A stretch of DNA of 64,000 nucleotides from Planctomycetota bacterium (lineage in GTDB: Bacteria; Planctomycetota; UBA1135), in NCBI GenBank assembly GCA_008501825.1, contig QQUA01000002.1:168695-232694 (forward strand), read 5' to 3'. Each line of letters starts with the position of its first letter. Within the stretch, counting starts at the first letter, position 1. This document shows, piece after piece, positions 17,412 to 26,718 of the stretch. The notes below the pieces were generated by a model, which was given only the letters and a program-made list of their open reading frames with translations, did no database searches and was not told the origin of the DNA. Made by a program: the position numbers and the translations under genes.

Positions 17412-20084
17412 CTATTCAAAAACCACCGAAATCACATCCGAACCCGCTTCCCTGGAAGCTTCCAAGTGATCGAATTCGCGCCAGCGGCCGGTGGCAGGTT
17501 CGCCCAAACCGACCTGGTAAAGGCCTTCTTCGAAGACCCAAGGCCGAACTCTGGAGTCGGAAAGGCGGCAGCTATAAACCAATTCGCCGCTTTGTTGATG
17601 GCGAACTTTAAGCACCGGGCGGGCCATGCCTTTCACTTCAAAGGCGGGAAGCCAAGCCGTCGGCCGCTTGGCGTATTGATCCCGGGCATGGACCACTTGA
17701 GGCCAGCCCGGATACTGTTCGGCCTGCGGATCTTTCGGATCCTGCCAGCGGGGCCAGCACTCCACTTCGATTTGTTGCGGCCCGCGGCGGAAGCGAATGA
17801 TGCCGTAGCCCGGCGCCCGATCGTACAAAGCAGCCGGTTCCTGCCCGTAGCGCACCGGATTCGAAACGGCGTGCACGGTCATGTAATTTCCAAAACCATC
17901 GCGGAATTGCCCGGTGTACTCCGGTTGTTCCGAATCGAAGCGCCCCTGCCGTTCAGGCGGGAACCAACGCCGCGGCCAAGTATTGGCGATCGAAGGCACG
18001 CAGAAGGCATAACCGGCATCTTCCCAAGATTCGACACCGTAACGGATGAAGCTTCCCAAATGCTGGTCGCCGGCAATGTGGAAAGCAAAGGCCTTACGCA
18101 AGGCTCGCAAAGCCCGATTGCGGCCGCTTTGCGGCCAACCGTTGGAATCGCCATCGGCGGCGGGAATGTCGGTTTCGGGATATTCCCCCGGTTCGACCAC
18201 CCGCAGGCGGGGCACCACCGCGTCGTTATTGGCCGGCGCCGGCAAAGTGGCCACGTTGGCGAAAATGGTCTGGGACAGAGCCACTTTCATCCAAACGCCA
18301 GGTTGCCAATCCTCCGCCCATCGTTCCAAGAAACGAAGCTGCCTCTCACCCAGTAGAACCGCTCCTTCTACGTCCGCCTGAGTGACGGGATCGAAATCGG
18401 GATTCCGAAACCAACCGTTTTTGCACTCGCCTTCCGGGCACATGACGGTTGGAGAAGACTTGAACTTGCGGTCTTCCAACACGGCGAAGCTCAAGCCGCC
18501 CCAATCGAAGGAGCAGAAGTAGACGCCGATGCCTTGCTCCACCGGAGCGGGATCGGAAGATCGAGGCAAGTGACTGGTTTGGGTGCGCTGCACCATGTTG
18601 ACGAACCGGGCCGGCATGGTGTAGCCGCCGGCGTCCTGGTTCTTGGCGGCGCGGCCGCCGGCTCCCCAAATGTTGCCGTGATAAACGTCGTGATCGTCGG
18701 GGATGCACAAGGTCGGCAAGTTCTTGGTTAAATCCCGAAAGGTCCAGCACCATCGATACCACTTATCCAAATAATCCAGCATGGCGCCTTCCAAAGGACG
18801 CCGCTGCGCCCCGGTGAGGTCGCCTTCATAAATTTGATCGCCGCTGAAAAAAAGCAAATCGGGTTGGTGATAAGTCACGGCTTGCACCAACTCCTGATGA
18901 GGAAACCACAAGCCGTTGGAATTCCATTGCAAGCCGCCGGTGTAATGCTTGTTGCCGGTGAACGCCGCAACGACGACTTCCGACTTGTCCACCGGATCGG
19001 CCTGCAAAGTGCCTTCCCAAATGGCGGAACCAGGTTGATCCTCCGGACCATAGCGGACGCGATAACGCCGCGCCTTGGAGGCGTCCCAACCCTCTACTTG
19101 AAAGGAGAAAGTCCGGCTGTCCGGCTCCAAACTGCTCCAAGCCAAGGTTTGCCAGCTCGATTCCGACGGGCGCCAAACTTCCAAAGCGGCGGCCTGGGGA
19201 TCTTGCGCCCCCACCGGCATCATTTGCACCGTCATCTTCAAAACTCCGCGGTGCACGATGTATTGGTTGCCGGCGATGGGCCCGAAGCGTCGCTCAGGAA
19301 AGAGCTGCAACTTCCCACCGGACAATTGCCATTGATGAAAGGCATATCCCGGTCCTCCGGCTTTCGGGCCGCGATGGGAAACCAAAGCCACTTCCCCTTC
19401 CAACGCCTCCGCCGCCAAGTTTTCCCAAACCGCCCGGCGGATTAAACGACCGGTTTGCAAATCCACGGCTCGGGCTTCCAGGCGATAACCTTGTTCCCCG
19501 GGCTCGGCCAAGATGCGCAAGCGAACCGTTTGAATCGCTTCTTCGCCAAAACCTTGTCCCTCCTCGATCTGAGCCGGGATTTGGGCCATTTCTCCTTCGG
19601 CCAATTCTCCGACCACCGACCAAAGGCCACCGGCTTTACGTTTTTCGAAATCGCGAGCCACGAGGCGGCCGGCCCCGTCGAGAGCCACCACGAAACCGCC
19701 GTCGGCCGCGGCACGGCCGTGGGTCAAAGCGGTCAGTCGATAATCAATGGCCTCGCCTCCGGCCCCGACCAAAAAACCGGCCCAGGTTTCTTCACCGCCG
19801 CCCCAGGGACCTTCTCCAGGTTTGATTTCCACCTCCACCTGAAAAGAAGCTTTCTGCGCCCCCATTCGCGCCGCCAACAAATGCAGAACTCGCATTGGGC
19901 GGTTCTTGCGACTTTCCAAGCAATGAGCCCAGCCGTTTTGGAGGCGCCAATCCTGTAAGCGATTGGCGTAGAACTCCGGGCCGATCCAGGTTCGCTCTAC
20001 TCCTTGAGCAAAGGTGGCATCGAACTGGGAAACCGGAGGGTTTTGCGGGGATGGGCTTAGGAGGAGGAGGAGGGTAAGCCACAT
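17412..20084 (-). CDS. Secreted PhoD-like metallophosphatase
   Basis: An exported phosphodiesterase/phosphatase-like protein of 890 residues, far longer than PhoD itself. The N-terminus MWLTLLLLLSPSPQ is a short leader, and about 350 residues of beta-rich sequence precede the catalytic domain. Metal-binding motifs are FFSGDQIYEGD, PDDHDVYHGNIWG and HIAGDQHLGS, in the order expected for the calcineurin/PhoD fold. Substrate unknown. I use ATG 20084; a TTG six codons earlier (20102) is the alternative, and neither has a strong ribosome site. It is embedded between the glutaminyl cyclase and cupin genes with gaps of 21 and 8 bases. Confidence 0.85.
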   Translation of the reverse strand: MWLTLLLLLSPSPQNPPVSQFDATFAQGVERTWIGPEFYANRLQDWRLQNGWAHCLESRKNRPMRVLHLLAARMGAQKASFQVEVEIKPGEGPWGGGEETWAGFLVGAGGEAIDYRLTALTHGRAAADGGFVVALDGAGRLVARDFEKRKAGGLWSVVGELAEGEMAQIPAQIEEGQGFGEEAIQTVRLRILAEPGEQGYRLEARAVDLQTGRLIRRAVWENLAAEALEGEVALVSHRGPKAGGPGYAFHQWQLSGGKLQLFPERRFGPIAGNQYIVHRGVLKMTVQMMPVGAQDPQAAALEVWRPSESSWQTLAWSSLEPDSRTFSFQVEGWDASKARRYRVRYGPEDQPGSAIWEGTLQADPVDKSEVVVAAFTGNKHYTGGLQWNSNGLWFPHQELVQAVTYHQPDLLFFSGDQIYEGDLTGAQRRPLEGAMLDYLDKWYRWCWTFRDLTKNLPTLCIPDDHDVYHGNIWGAGGRAAKNQDAGGYTMPARFVNMVQRTQTSHLPRSSDPAPVEQGIGVYFCSFDWGGLSFAVLEDRKFKSSPTVMCPEGECKNGWFRNPDFDPVTQADVEGAVLLGERQLRFLERWAEDWQPGVWMKVALSQTIFANVATLPAPANNDAVVPRLRVVEPGEYPETDIPAADGDSNGWPQSGRNRALRALRKAFAFHIAGDQHLGSFIRYGVESWEDAGYAFCVPSIANTWPRRWFPPERQGRFDSEQPEYTGQFRDGFGNYMTVHAVSNPVRYGQEPAALYDRAPGYGIIRFRRGPQQIEVECWPRWQDPKDPQAEQYPGWPQVVHARDQYAKRPTAWLPAFEVKGMARPVLKVRHQQSGELVYSCRLSDSRVRPWVFEEGLYQVGLGEPATGRWREFDHLEASREAGSDVISVVFE

Positions 20085-20105
20085 GGTTTCGTGGAGGGAC
20101 AACGC

Positions 20106-20987
20106 CTAGTACTGTTTCGCGATCTTGATTTCGAACAAATAAGGCCAAAGCTTGCCGGTAACATAGATCCGATCCTGCTTTTGATCCCAAGCGATGCCGT
20201 TCAGGACATTGTCGATCACGTCCTTGCGGCGATTGGGATGGACTCGACTGCAATCGAGCCAACCCAATACCTGTCCGTTCTTGGGATTGATCCTGGCGAT
20301 AAAATCGGACTTCCATACATTGGCCCAAATCTCACCACGGACGTATTCCAACTCGTTCAAATCCAATAATCCTTTGTCCTGGTTCTGGACTTTAATGCGC
20401 CGGACTTCCTTGAACGTTTCCGGATCATAGAAAACCAACCGGTCGGTGCCGTTACTGAAGATCAAGTGTTTGCCGTCGCAGGTCAGACCCCAGCCGTCGC
20501 CTTCATATTCGAACTCCCCCGCCGGCTTCATCTCCTTCAAATCGTAGACGAGGGCTTTCCCGGCTTTCCAAGTCAGTTGAATCAACTTGTTTTGCCAGAG
20601 GGCCAGACCTTCGCCGAACAACTGCGGGTTGAGCTTGTATTGCTGCACCACCTTGCCAGTGTCCACCTCGACTTTCCGCACCGACGACCGGCCGTACTTA
20701 CCTGTGCTCTCATAAAGAAAACCGTCGTGGAACAACAAGCCTTGGGTATAAGCCTCGGAGTCGTGAGGCAGGCGGCGGACCACTTCCACTTTGTGAATCG
20801 GCAAATCCTTGTCTTGGAAAATGAAAAAGTAGGCGGCCAAGGCCAGCAGACCGGCGAATCCGACCCCAAACATGGCAAGTCCGGCCTTGGACTTTGCCGC
20901 GGCTTTGCCGGCCGGAACGGCCGAGGGTGCCGGGGCAGCCACTACGGCGGCTCCGGCTTGAGGACGTTTCTTGTTGCGTTTGGCCAT
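20106..20987 (-). CDS. Glutaminyl-peptide cyclotransferase (plant/bacterial beta-propeller type), membrane-anchored
   Basis: Converts N-terminal glutamine of peptides to pyroglutamate. The 293-residue protein has a basic, alanine-rich cytoplasmic start, one membrane anchor near residues 36-57 (LAMFGVGFAGLLALAAYFF) and then the five-bladed propeller of COG3823. Signatures are HDSEAYTQGLLFHDGFLYES, TGKYGRSSVRKVEVDTGKVV, LTWKAGKALVYD, SNGTDRLVFYDP, DLNELEYVRGEIWANVW and VLNGIAWD. These cover the family's active-site face. It acts outside the cytoplasmic membrane and lies between the sulfatase (26 bases upstream) and the PhoD-like gene. Confidence 0.9.
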   Translation of the reverse strand: MAKRNKKRPQAGAAVVAAPAPSAVPAGKAAAKSKAGLAMFGVGFAGLLALAAYFFIFQDKDLPIHKVEVVRRLPHDSEAYTQGLLFHDGFLYESTGKYGRSSVRKVEVDTGKVVQQYKLNPQLFGEGLALWQNKLIQLTWKAGKALVYDLKEMKPAGEFEYEGDGWGLTCDGKHLIFSNGTDRLVFYDPETFKEVRRIKVQNQDKGLLDLNELEYVRGEIWANVWKSDFIARINPKNGQVLGWLDCSRVHPNRRKDVIDNVLNGIAWDQKQDRIYVTGKLWPYLFEIKIAKQY

Positions 20988-21013
20988 GAGGGCGGATTTC
21001 CGAGCAGGCCGGC

Positions 21014-22474
21014 TCAGGGCCGGCTTCTTCCGGTTTCTTGATAACGCCGGAGAAGCGCGCTCAATTCGGCCACCCGCTCAGGGTGTTCGAGGTAGCGCGA
21101 GCGGCTTTCGCCGCGATCTTCCCCCAGATGGTAGAGCTGCCCCTCCCCTTCCCCATCCTTGGCTTTGCGGAAGGACGGCGGCGTGAAGCCGCCGGAGCCA
21201 AGGCCGAGAATCAACTTCCAAGGACCCTGGCGAATGGCAAACATGCCCTGGTGGGAATGGTGCACCACGGCGGTCCTCGGAGTCTCCGCCCGGCCCAGCA
21301 GCACCGGCAGTTGGTTCAAACTGTCCTCGCCGGCATCGGTTGGCAATTGGATCTCGAGAAGAGCCGCGAGGGTAGCCATAACATCCGTATGAGAAAGGAT
21401 TTGAGATCGAATACTGCCCGCCGGTACCCGTCCCGGCCAGCGCGCCAAAAAAGGAACTCGATGGCCCCCTTCGTGGATGTCGGCTTTCTGGCCGCGCCAG
21501 GGACCGTTGGCCCGATGGGCGTACTTCTCCTTGTCGCCGGCATTCCAATGAGCCCCGTTGTCGCTGGTGAACAGGACCAGAGTGTCGCCCTTCAATTGCA
21601 GGCGGTCCAGGGCCGCCAACAGCCGCCCCACCTGATCGTCCACCATGCAAACGAAGTCGCCATAGGGCCCGGCTTGGCTTCGTCCCTGGTATCTCTCCTC
21701 AGGCATCCACGGGGTATGAGGGGCGGTCAGGGGCAAATACAAGAAAAATGGCTTGTCCGGTTCTTCAGCCCGGCCTTCCAAATATCGAATGCTCTCGTCA
21801 ATCAAGCGGGGTAGGACGTCCTGGTGGCGGAAATCCGGGGCGATGGCGCCTCTTCGCCAATAGCCACCGCCGCCGTCCCGCCTTTGTTTGGAACCGGCCA
21901 CCGTTTCGGTGGCCGCCTGGAGCGGCCGATCTTGATCGACATAAAGATAGGGCGCCATATCCAGGGAAGCCGGGATACCGAAGAAGCGGTCGAATCCATG
22001 CTCCAGCGGCCCCGGGCGCAGGGGTTGCTGGTAATCGGTTCGGCCGGAAGGCCCCAAGCCGAGATGCCATTTGCCGATGCAGGCGGTGTGATAGTTCCGC
22101 TGTTTCAAAAGGGAGGCGAGGGTGAGGCGACCGACCTCAATCAAGTTGGCGGAATAGCCCATCAAAACTCCCTTCTTCAGCCGGCTGCGCCAGGCGTAGC
22201 GGCCGGTAAGCAAGGAATATCGAGTTGGCGTGCAAACCGCCGACGGGGAGTGGGCATCGGTAAAGCGCATGCCTTCCTCGGCCAAGCGATCCAAATGCGG
22301 GGTCGGAATCGCCGACAGCGGGTTGTAACAGCGCAAATCTCCCCAGCCGAGATCGTCGGTCAAGATCAAGACCACGTTGGGACGTTCGTGAGACGTCGAC
22401 TCAGCCTCTTGACCGGCGACGGCGGCTTGCAGCGAAACCGACAACAAAGGAGCGAGCAGGAGGAGGAGGCGCAT
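21014..22474 (-). CDS. Arylsulfatase, family S1, secreted
   Basis: A 486-residue sulfatase with a leader peptide (MRLLLLLAPLLSVSLQAAVA). NVVLILTDDLGWGD supplies calcium ligands, and the CTPTR motif at residues 81-85 carries the cysteine converted to formylglycine, so a sulfatase-modifying enzyme is needed elsewhere in the genome. GKWHLG, TAPHTPW and FTSDNGAH complete the active-site set. The start is placed at ATG 22474, because the upstream 49 codons of the open frame have no signal-peptide character. First gene of the minus-strand run down to 16.4 kb and divergent from the TIM-barrel gene. Likely substrate: a sulfated polysaccharide, not determinable further. Confidence 0.93.
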   Translation of the reverse strand: MRLLLLLAPLLSVSLQAAVAGQEAESTSHERPNVVLILTDDLGWGDLRCYNPLSAIPTPHLDRLAEEGMRFTDAHSPSAVCTPTRYSLLTGRYAWRSRLKKGVLMGYSANLIEVGRLTLASLLKQRNYHTACIGKWHLGLGPSGRTDYQQPLRPGPLEHGFDRFFGIPASLDMAPYLYVDQDRPLQAATETVAGSKQRRDGGGGYWRRGAIAPDFRHQDVLPRLIDESIRYLEGRAEEPDKPFFLYLPLTAPHTPWMPEERYQGRSQAGPYGDFVCMVDDQVGRLLAALDRLQLKGDTLVLFTSDNGAHWNAGDKEKYAHRANGPWRGQKADIHEGGHRVPFLARWPGRVPAGSIRSQILSHTDVMATLAALLEIQLPTDAGEDSLNQLPVLLGRAETPRTAVVHHSHQGMFAIRQGPWKLILGLGSGGFTPPSFRKAKDGEGEGQLYHLGEDRGESRSRYLEHPERVAELSALLRRYQETGRSRP

Positions 22475-22607
22475 GATCGGAAGGATCGGAGCACCATGGT
22501 CGGCGAGGATCGGCGATCCTGCAAGGACCGCGGCGGGTGAAAGCGGCCATAGCGCAGTTTGAAATCCTCCATACAATCCGGTCTCTCTCTTCGAAGCCCT
22601 CCAGCAC

Positions 22608-23498
22608 ATGAACCACCTCAACCGCCGTCACTTCCTGACCTCCAGCTTGGCCCTTGGGGCGGCCGGCACTCTCGGAGCCTTGCCGCAAAACCGCCAGGAA
22701 CCGGAAGCCGATTTGCCGGGCCGAACGCCCCACACTCAATTCGCCATCAATTTGGAAATGTGGTTTCGCAAACTTCCCTTTGTGGACCGCATTCAGGCCG
22801 CCGCCGACCTCGGTTTTTCATGGGTGGAATTCTGGCCTTGGAGGGGTAAAAAGCTGGATCAGATCACTCAGGCGGCGGAGAAGGCCGGAGTAAAAATCGC
22901 GCAATTCACCGGTTGGGGTTTCGTTCCCGGTTTGAATCACCCCAAGAACCACGCCGCTTTCGTCAAAGAATTGGAGGCTTCCTGCCAAGCGGCCAAGCAA
23001 TTGAAGTGCTCGATGATGACCATCGTTGGCGGTAACGATCAACCGGGCATGAGCCAGGCGGAAATGCATCAAAACATTATCGACGGCCTGAAGCTCGGCG
23101 CCCCCATTGCCGAACAGCACGACGTGATGATGATTCTGGAGCCGATGAACATTCGCGTCGACCACAAAGGCCATTGTCTATACGGCAGCCCGGACGCGGT
23201 TCGTATTTGCCGGGAAGTCAATTCCACCCACGTGAAAATCAATTGGGATCTTTATCACATGCAAATCAGTGAAGGCGATTTGTGCGGCCGTCTACGCGAT
23301 GGTTTCGACCAAGTCGGCTACATCCAACTGGCCGATCATCCTGGCCGCCGGGAACCCGGAACCGGAGAAATCCACTACAACCGAGTGCTGAAAGAACTCT
23401 GGGACCTGGGCTACCGCAAACCGGTGGGTGTGGAGTGCTGGCCCTCGGAAGATGAAGCCGCAGCGGCCCGCCGTTTGGCGCTGGCGGACCGCTGGTAA
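22608..23498 (+). CDS. Tat-exported hydroxypyruvate isomerase-like TIM-barrel protein
   Basis: A 296-residue sugar isomerase/endonuclease-IV-type TIM barrel. It starts MNHLNRRHFLTSSLALGAAG, a twin-arginine leader. Catalytic glutamates and metal ligands expected for hydroxypyruvate isomerase relatives are present in MMILEPMN, KINWDLYHMQ, QLADHPGRREPGTGEI and VGVECWPS. The export signal means it works outside the cytoplasm, which is common for this family in Planctomycetota, where the true substrate is generally unknown. Transcribed divergently from the sulfatase with 133 bases between starts. Confidence 0.9.
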   Translation: MNHLNRRHFLTSSLALGAAGTLGALPQNRQEPEADLPGRTPHTQFAINLEMWFRKLPFVDRIQAAADLGFSWVEFWPWRGKKLDQITQAAEKAGVKIAQFTGWGFVPGLNHPKNHAAFVKELEASCQAAKQLKCSMMTIVGGNDQPGMSQAEMHQNIIDGLKLGAPIAEQHDVMMILEPMNIRVDHKGHCLYGSPDAVRICREVNSTHVKINWDLYHMQISEGDLCGRLRDGFDQVGYIQLADHPGRREPGTGEIHYNRVLKELWDLGYRKPVGVECWPSEDEAAAARRLALADRW

Positions 23499-23514
23499 GA
23501 GCCGTTTTCGCCCT

Positions 23515-24897
23515 TTAACTCACCAAGGCGGCTTGGGCGCTTTGTTCCTTGCGTCCGGCGAAGAAGTCGATCAAGTCGATGCGGGTCAGGACCGCCAAGA
23601 CCCGCTGCTCGTCCACCACAAGAGCAACTTCTTCCCGGCGGAAGCTTTCCTTCAGCGTGTTGGCGGAATCGTGCGGCGCCACGGTGTGGACGTTGCGATT
23701 CATGACTTCGGCCAGGGAAGTGTCCATTTGCGCCTTGCCGTCGACCAAGGCTTCCAATAAATCGGATTCGGTGACGATGCCGGCCAGCATTCCCTGATCC
23801 ACCACCGGCAACTGGCTGATGCCGTGGGTTTTCATCAGATTCACCGCTTCGCGCAATTCGCAGCTCAATTCAATCGAGTGAACTTCTCGTTCGGGCAAGC
23901 CGCGGAGCACGTCGGCCACGGTTCCCAATTCCCAAGCCGACTCCATGAAATGATTGTCCTTCATCCATTTGTCGTCGACGAACTTGGTGAGATAGTTGCG
24001 AATGGAGTCGGGTAAAACCACCAAGACCCGCTGCCCCGCCTTCATCTTTCTTGCCACCTGCAACGCCGCCCATGCGGCGGAACCGGAAGAACCGCCAACC
24101 AGCAATCCTTCCTGCCGGATCAAGCGCCGAGCGGCCAGAAAAGACTCCTTGTCTTCGGTCTTGATCCACTCGTCCACCAGATCGGTCTTCAAGACGTCGG
24201 GAATAAAGTCGTAGCCGATCCCTTCCACCTTGTACGGCTTGATTTCTTCCGGCCCGGCCAAAATGGAACCGACCGGATCGACGCCGATGATCCGCACCTT
24301 CGGCATGGCTTCTTTCAAGCGCCGGGCCACGCCGGTAATGGTGCCGCCGGTTCCAGCGGCAATGACCACGGCGTCCAAGTTTCCTTCCGTGTCCCGAATG
24401 ATCTCTTCGGCGGTGCCGTCGAAATGAGCGTCTGGATTGGAAGGGTTGGAATACTGGTCCAGAATATGGGCGCGGGAAAGCAGCTCCCGCAGGCGGTTGG
24501 CGACCCCGATGTGGCTTTCCGGAGCATCCCAAGCCGCCTCGGTCGGCGTGCGGATGATTTCAGCTCCGAGGGCTTCCATCACCACCTGCTTCTCCTTACT
24601 CATTTTTTCCGGCAAGGTGATGATGACCCGATAGCCCTGGACCGCCGCCGCCATGCACAAACCGATGCCGGTGTTGCCGGAAGTCGGCTCGATCAGGGTG
24701 TCGCCAGGTTCAATACGACCCTGGGCCTCGGCGTCCCGTACCATCCGCACCCCGATTCGATCTTTGACCGAGCCACCGGCGTTGAGAAATTCACACTTGG
24801 CCAGAAGTTCACATTCCAAGCCGCGGCCGAAACGGCTGAGGCGGACGGTGGGCGTGTTGCCGACGGTGTCGAGGATGCTGTCGTAGATGCGGGCCAT
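23515..24897 (-). CDS. cbs: Cystathionine beta-synthase with C-terminal CBS domain pair
   Basis: PLP enzyme joining serine and homocysteine to cystathionine in transsulfuration. The 460-residue protein has the PLP-lysine motif NAGGSVKDRIG near residue 44, the phosphate-binding PTSGNTGIG and GTGGTITGVARRLKE, and GGSSGSA. Residues about 335-450 form two CBS motifs (VNLMKTHGISQLPVVDQG with ESDLLEAL, and EVALVVDEQRVLAVLTRIDL), the regulatory module that binds adenosyl ligands in eukaryotic CBS. The whole layout is eukaryote-like but lacks the N-terminal heme region. Divergent from the M1 peptidase with a 66-base gap. Confidence 0.94.
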   Translation of the reverse strand: MARIYDSILDTVGNTPTVRLSRFGRGLECELLAKCEFLNAGGSVKDRIGVRMVRDAEAQGRIEPGDTLIEPTSGNTGIGLCMAAAVQGYRVIITLPEKMSKEKQVVMEALGAEIIRTPTEAAWDAPESHIGVANRLRELLSRAHILDQYSNPSNPDAHFDGTAEEIIRDTEGNLDAVVIAAGTGGTITGVARRLKEAMPKVRIIGVDPVGSILAGPEEIKPYKVEGIGYDFIPDVLKTDLVDEWIKTEDKESFLAARRLIRQEGLLVGGSSGSAAWAALQVARKMKAGQRVLVVLPDSIRNYLTKFVDDKWMKDNHFMESAWELGTVADVLRGLPEREVHSIELSCELREAVNLMKTHGISQLPVVDQGMLAGIVTESDLLEALVDGKAQMDTSLAEVMNRNVHTVAPHDSANTLKESFRREEVALVVDEQRVLAVLTRIDLIDFFAGRKEQSAQAALVS

Positions 24898-24963
24898 CGC
24901 CGCATTTTAGATGCCTTCCCCGTGCCGTGAAATGCCGGCCCTTGATTCGGCTAGACTCCCCAC

Positions 24964-26691
24964 ATGCTGTCCAACCCCGCTCGGTGGCCAATTCTGGGGA
25001 CTTGTTTGATCCTGGCCGGCTTGGGATTCTCCGCCTGCGGCGGGGAATCGAAATCGTCCTCCTCCAGCGCCGAAGTCGACTCCAACTTCCTCCGCGATAC
25101 CGGCGGTGAGTTAGTTCCCCTGCAAGCGGCCTATGACGTGCAGCACTATCGCTTGGCCCTGGAAGTATTCCCTGAGGAGCAGCGGTTGGAAGGTTCACTC
25201 ACCGTGGAGGCTGAGATCTTGCAACCCTTGGCCCAACTTTTATTGGATCTGGACCCGCTGTTGCAGGTCCGGGAAGTGCGGGATGATCAAGATCGGTCCT
25301 TGCCATTCCAACACCAACAGGGACGGATCACGATCGATTTGGAGCAGAAACTCCAGGCCGGCGCCGTGGCCCGTGCCACGGTTTTCTACGGAGGTAAACC
25401 CCGGGTTGCCCCTCGACCGCCATGGGAGGGAGGCTGGATTTGGGCGCAAACCGCCTCTGGAGAACCTTGGTTGGCAACCGCCTGCCAGATGGAAGGGGCC
25501 GACCTTTGGTGGCCTTGCAAAGATCATCCTTCCGACAAGGCGGAGAGCATGGACCTTCACATCACCGTGCCGGAACCGCTGATTTGCGCGGCCAACGGGC
25601 GCCTGCTGGAAGTCCAACAACATGCGGAATCCAAGCGCACGTTCCACTGGCAAGTCAGTACGCCGATCCCCAATTACGGCGTGGCCTTGAACATCGGCCC
25701 ATATCAAAAGCTTGAACACGAATATCAAAGCTTGGGCGGAGAATCCTTGCCGATTCAGTTCTGGTTTTTACCGGAGAATGAAGCCAAAGCTCGAGCGATC
25801 GTAGGACAATTCGCCGACCACATGCGTTTTTTTGAACAAAACTTCGGACCCTATCCCTTTCGAGCCGACAAATACGGCGTAGTGGAAACGCCTCACCTCG
25901 GCATGGAGCATCAAACCATCATTGCCTATGGCAATCAGTATCAAAACAACAAATGGAATTACGATTGGTTACACCATCATGAATTGGCCCACGAATGGTT
26001 CGCCAATTTGGTCACGGCCCCGGATTGGAACGATTTTTGGATTCACGAAGGTTTCGGTTCTTACGCCCAAAAGCTGTACATCGAACAAATGCACGGCCTC
26101 GAAGCCTACTTCGAAGCGTTGCGGGACGTTCGCGGGAACATCCGCAACGCCCGCCCATTAGCTCCCCGGAAGCCCAGAACCTCAGGCCAGATGTATTTTG
26201 TCAATCGCAACGATGATGAAGGCGGAAAAGCCACCGATTCCGACATCTACTACAAAGGCGAATGGGTCATTCACAGTCTGCGCTGGCTGCTCGGCCGGGA
26301 GATGGTCCTCAAAAGCATGCGCCGCTTGTGCTATCCCGACCCGGAGATGGAAAGCCAGACCGACGGCCGGCAATGTCACTTTGCCACTTCCGGCGATTAT
26401 CAAGCTCTGGTAGAAGAACTTTCCGGCCAGGATTTGGACTGGTTTTTCGAGCTTTATCTGCGCCAGCCGGAACTGCCCTTACTTCAGGCCACTCGGCGGG
26501 AAGGAAGCTTGGAATTGCGCTGGCAAACCCCGAACGACATGCCTTTTCCGATGCCGATTCCCTTGCGGGTGAACGGGGATGACTTGCGAATCTCCCTGAA
26601 AAACGGCGTCGCCAAAATACCGTTGCCCCTCGATGCCAAGGTAGAACTCGATCCAAACGATTGGGTGCTGCACCAGGGCAATCGGCGTTAA
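24964..26691 (+). CDS. M1-family aminopeptidase, lipoprotein
   Basis: A 575-residue zinc metallopeptidase. The leader ends in a lipobox, LGFSAC, at residue 25, predicting attachment to a membrane. Zinc ligands are clear: HELAH at residues 339-343 and the downstream glutamate at 362 in WIHEGFGSYAQ. The substrate-binding GAMEN loop reads GMEHQ here, a variant. The N-terminal half is the usual saddle-shaped beta domain (YRLALEVFPEEQRLEG, WWPCKDHPSDKAESMD). It lacks the long helical C-terminal domain of ERAP/PepN types and ends in a short beta region, as in bacterial leukotriene-hydrolase-like members. Confidence 0.92.
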   Translation: MLSNPARWPILGTCLILAGLGFSACGGESKSSSSSAEVDSNFLRDTGGELVPLQAAYDVQHYRLALEVFPEEQRLEGSLTVEAEILQPLAQLLLDLDPLLQVREVRDDQDRSLPFQHQQGRITIDLEQKLQAGAVARATVFYGGKPRVAPRPPWEGGWIWAQTASGEPWLATACQMEGADLWWPCKDHPSDKAESMDLHITVPEPLICAANGRLLEVQQHAESKRTFHWQVSTPIPNYGVALNIGPYQKLEHEYQSLGGESLPIQFWFLPENEAKARAIVGQFADHMRFFEQNFGPYPFRADKYGVVETPHLGMEHQTIIAYGNQYQNNKWNYDWLHHHELAHEWFANLVTAPDWNDFWIHEGFGSYAQKLYIEQMHGLEAYFEALRDVRGNIRNARPLAPRKPRTSGQMYFVNRNDDEGGKATDSDIYYKGEWVIHSLRWLLGREMVLKSMRRLCYPDPEMESQTDGRQCHFATSGDYQALVEELSGQDLDWFFELYLRQPELPLLQATRREGSLELRWQTPNDMPFPMPIPLRVNGDDLRISLKNGVAKIPLPLDAKVELDPNDWVLHQGNRR

Positions 26692-26718
26692 TCCGCTCGA
26701 ATGTATGCTTGTGTCACC

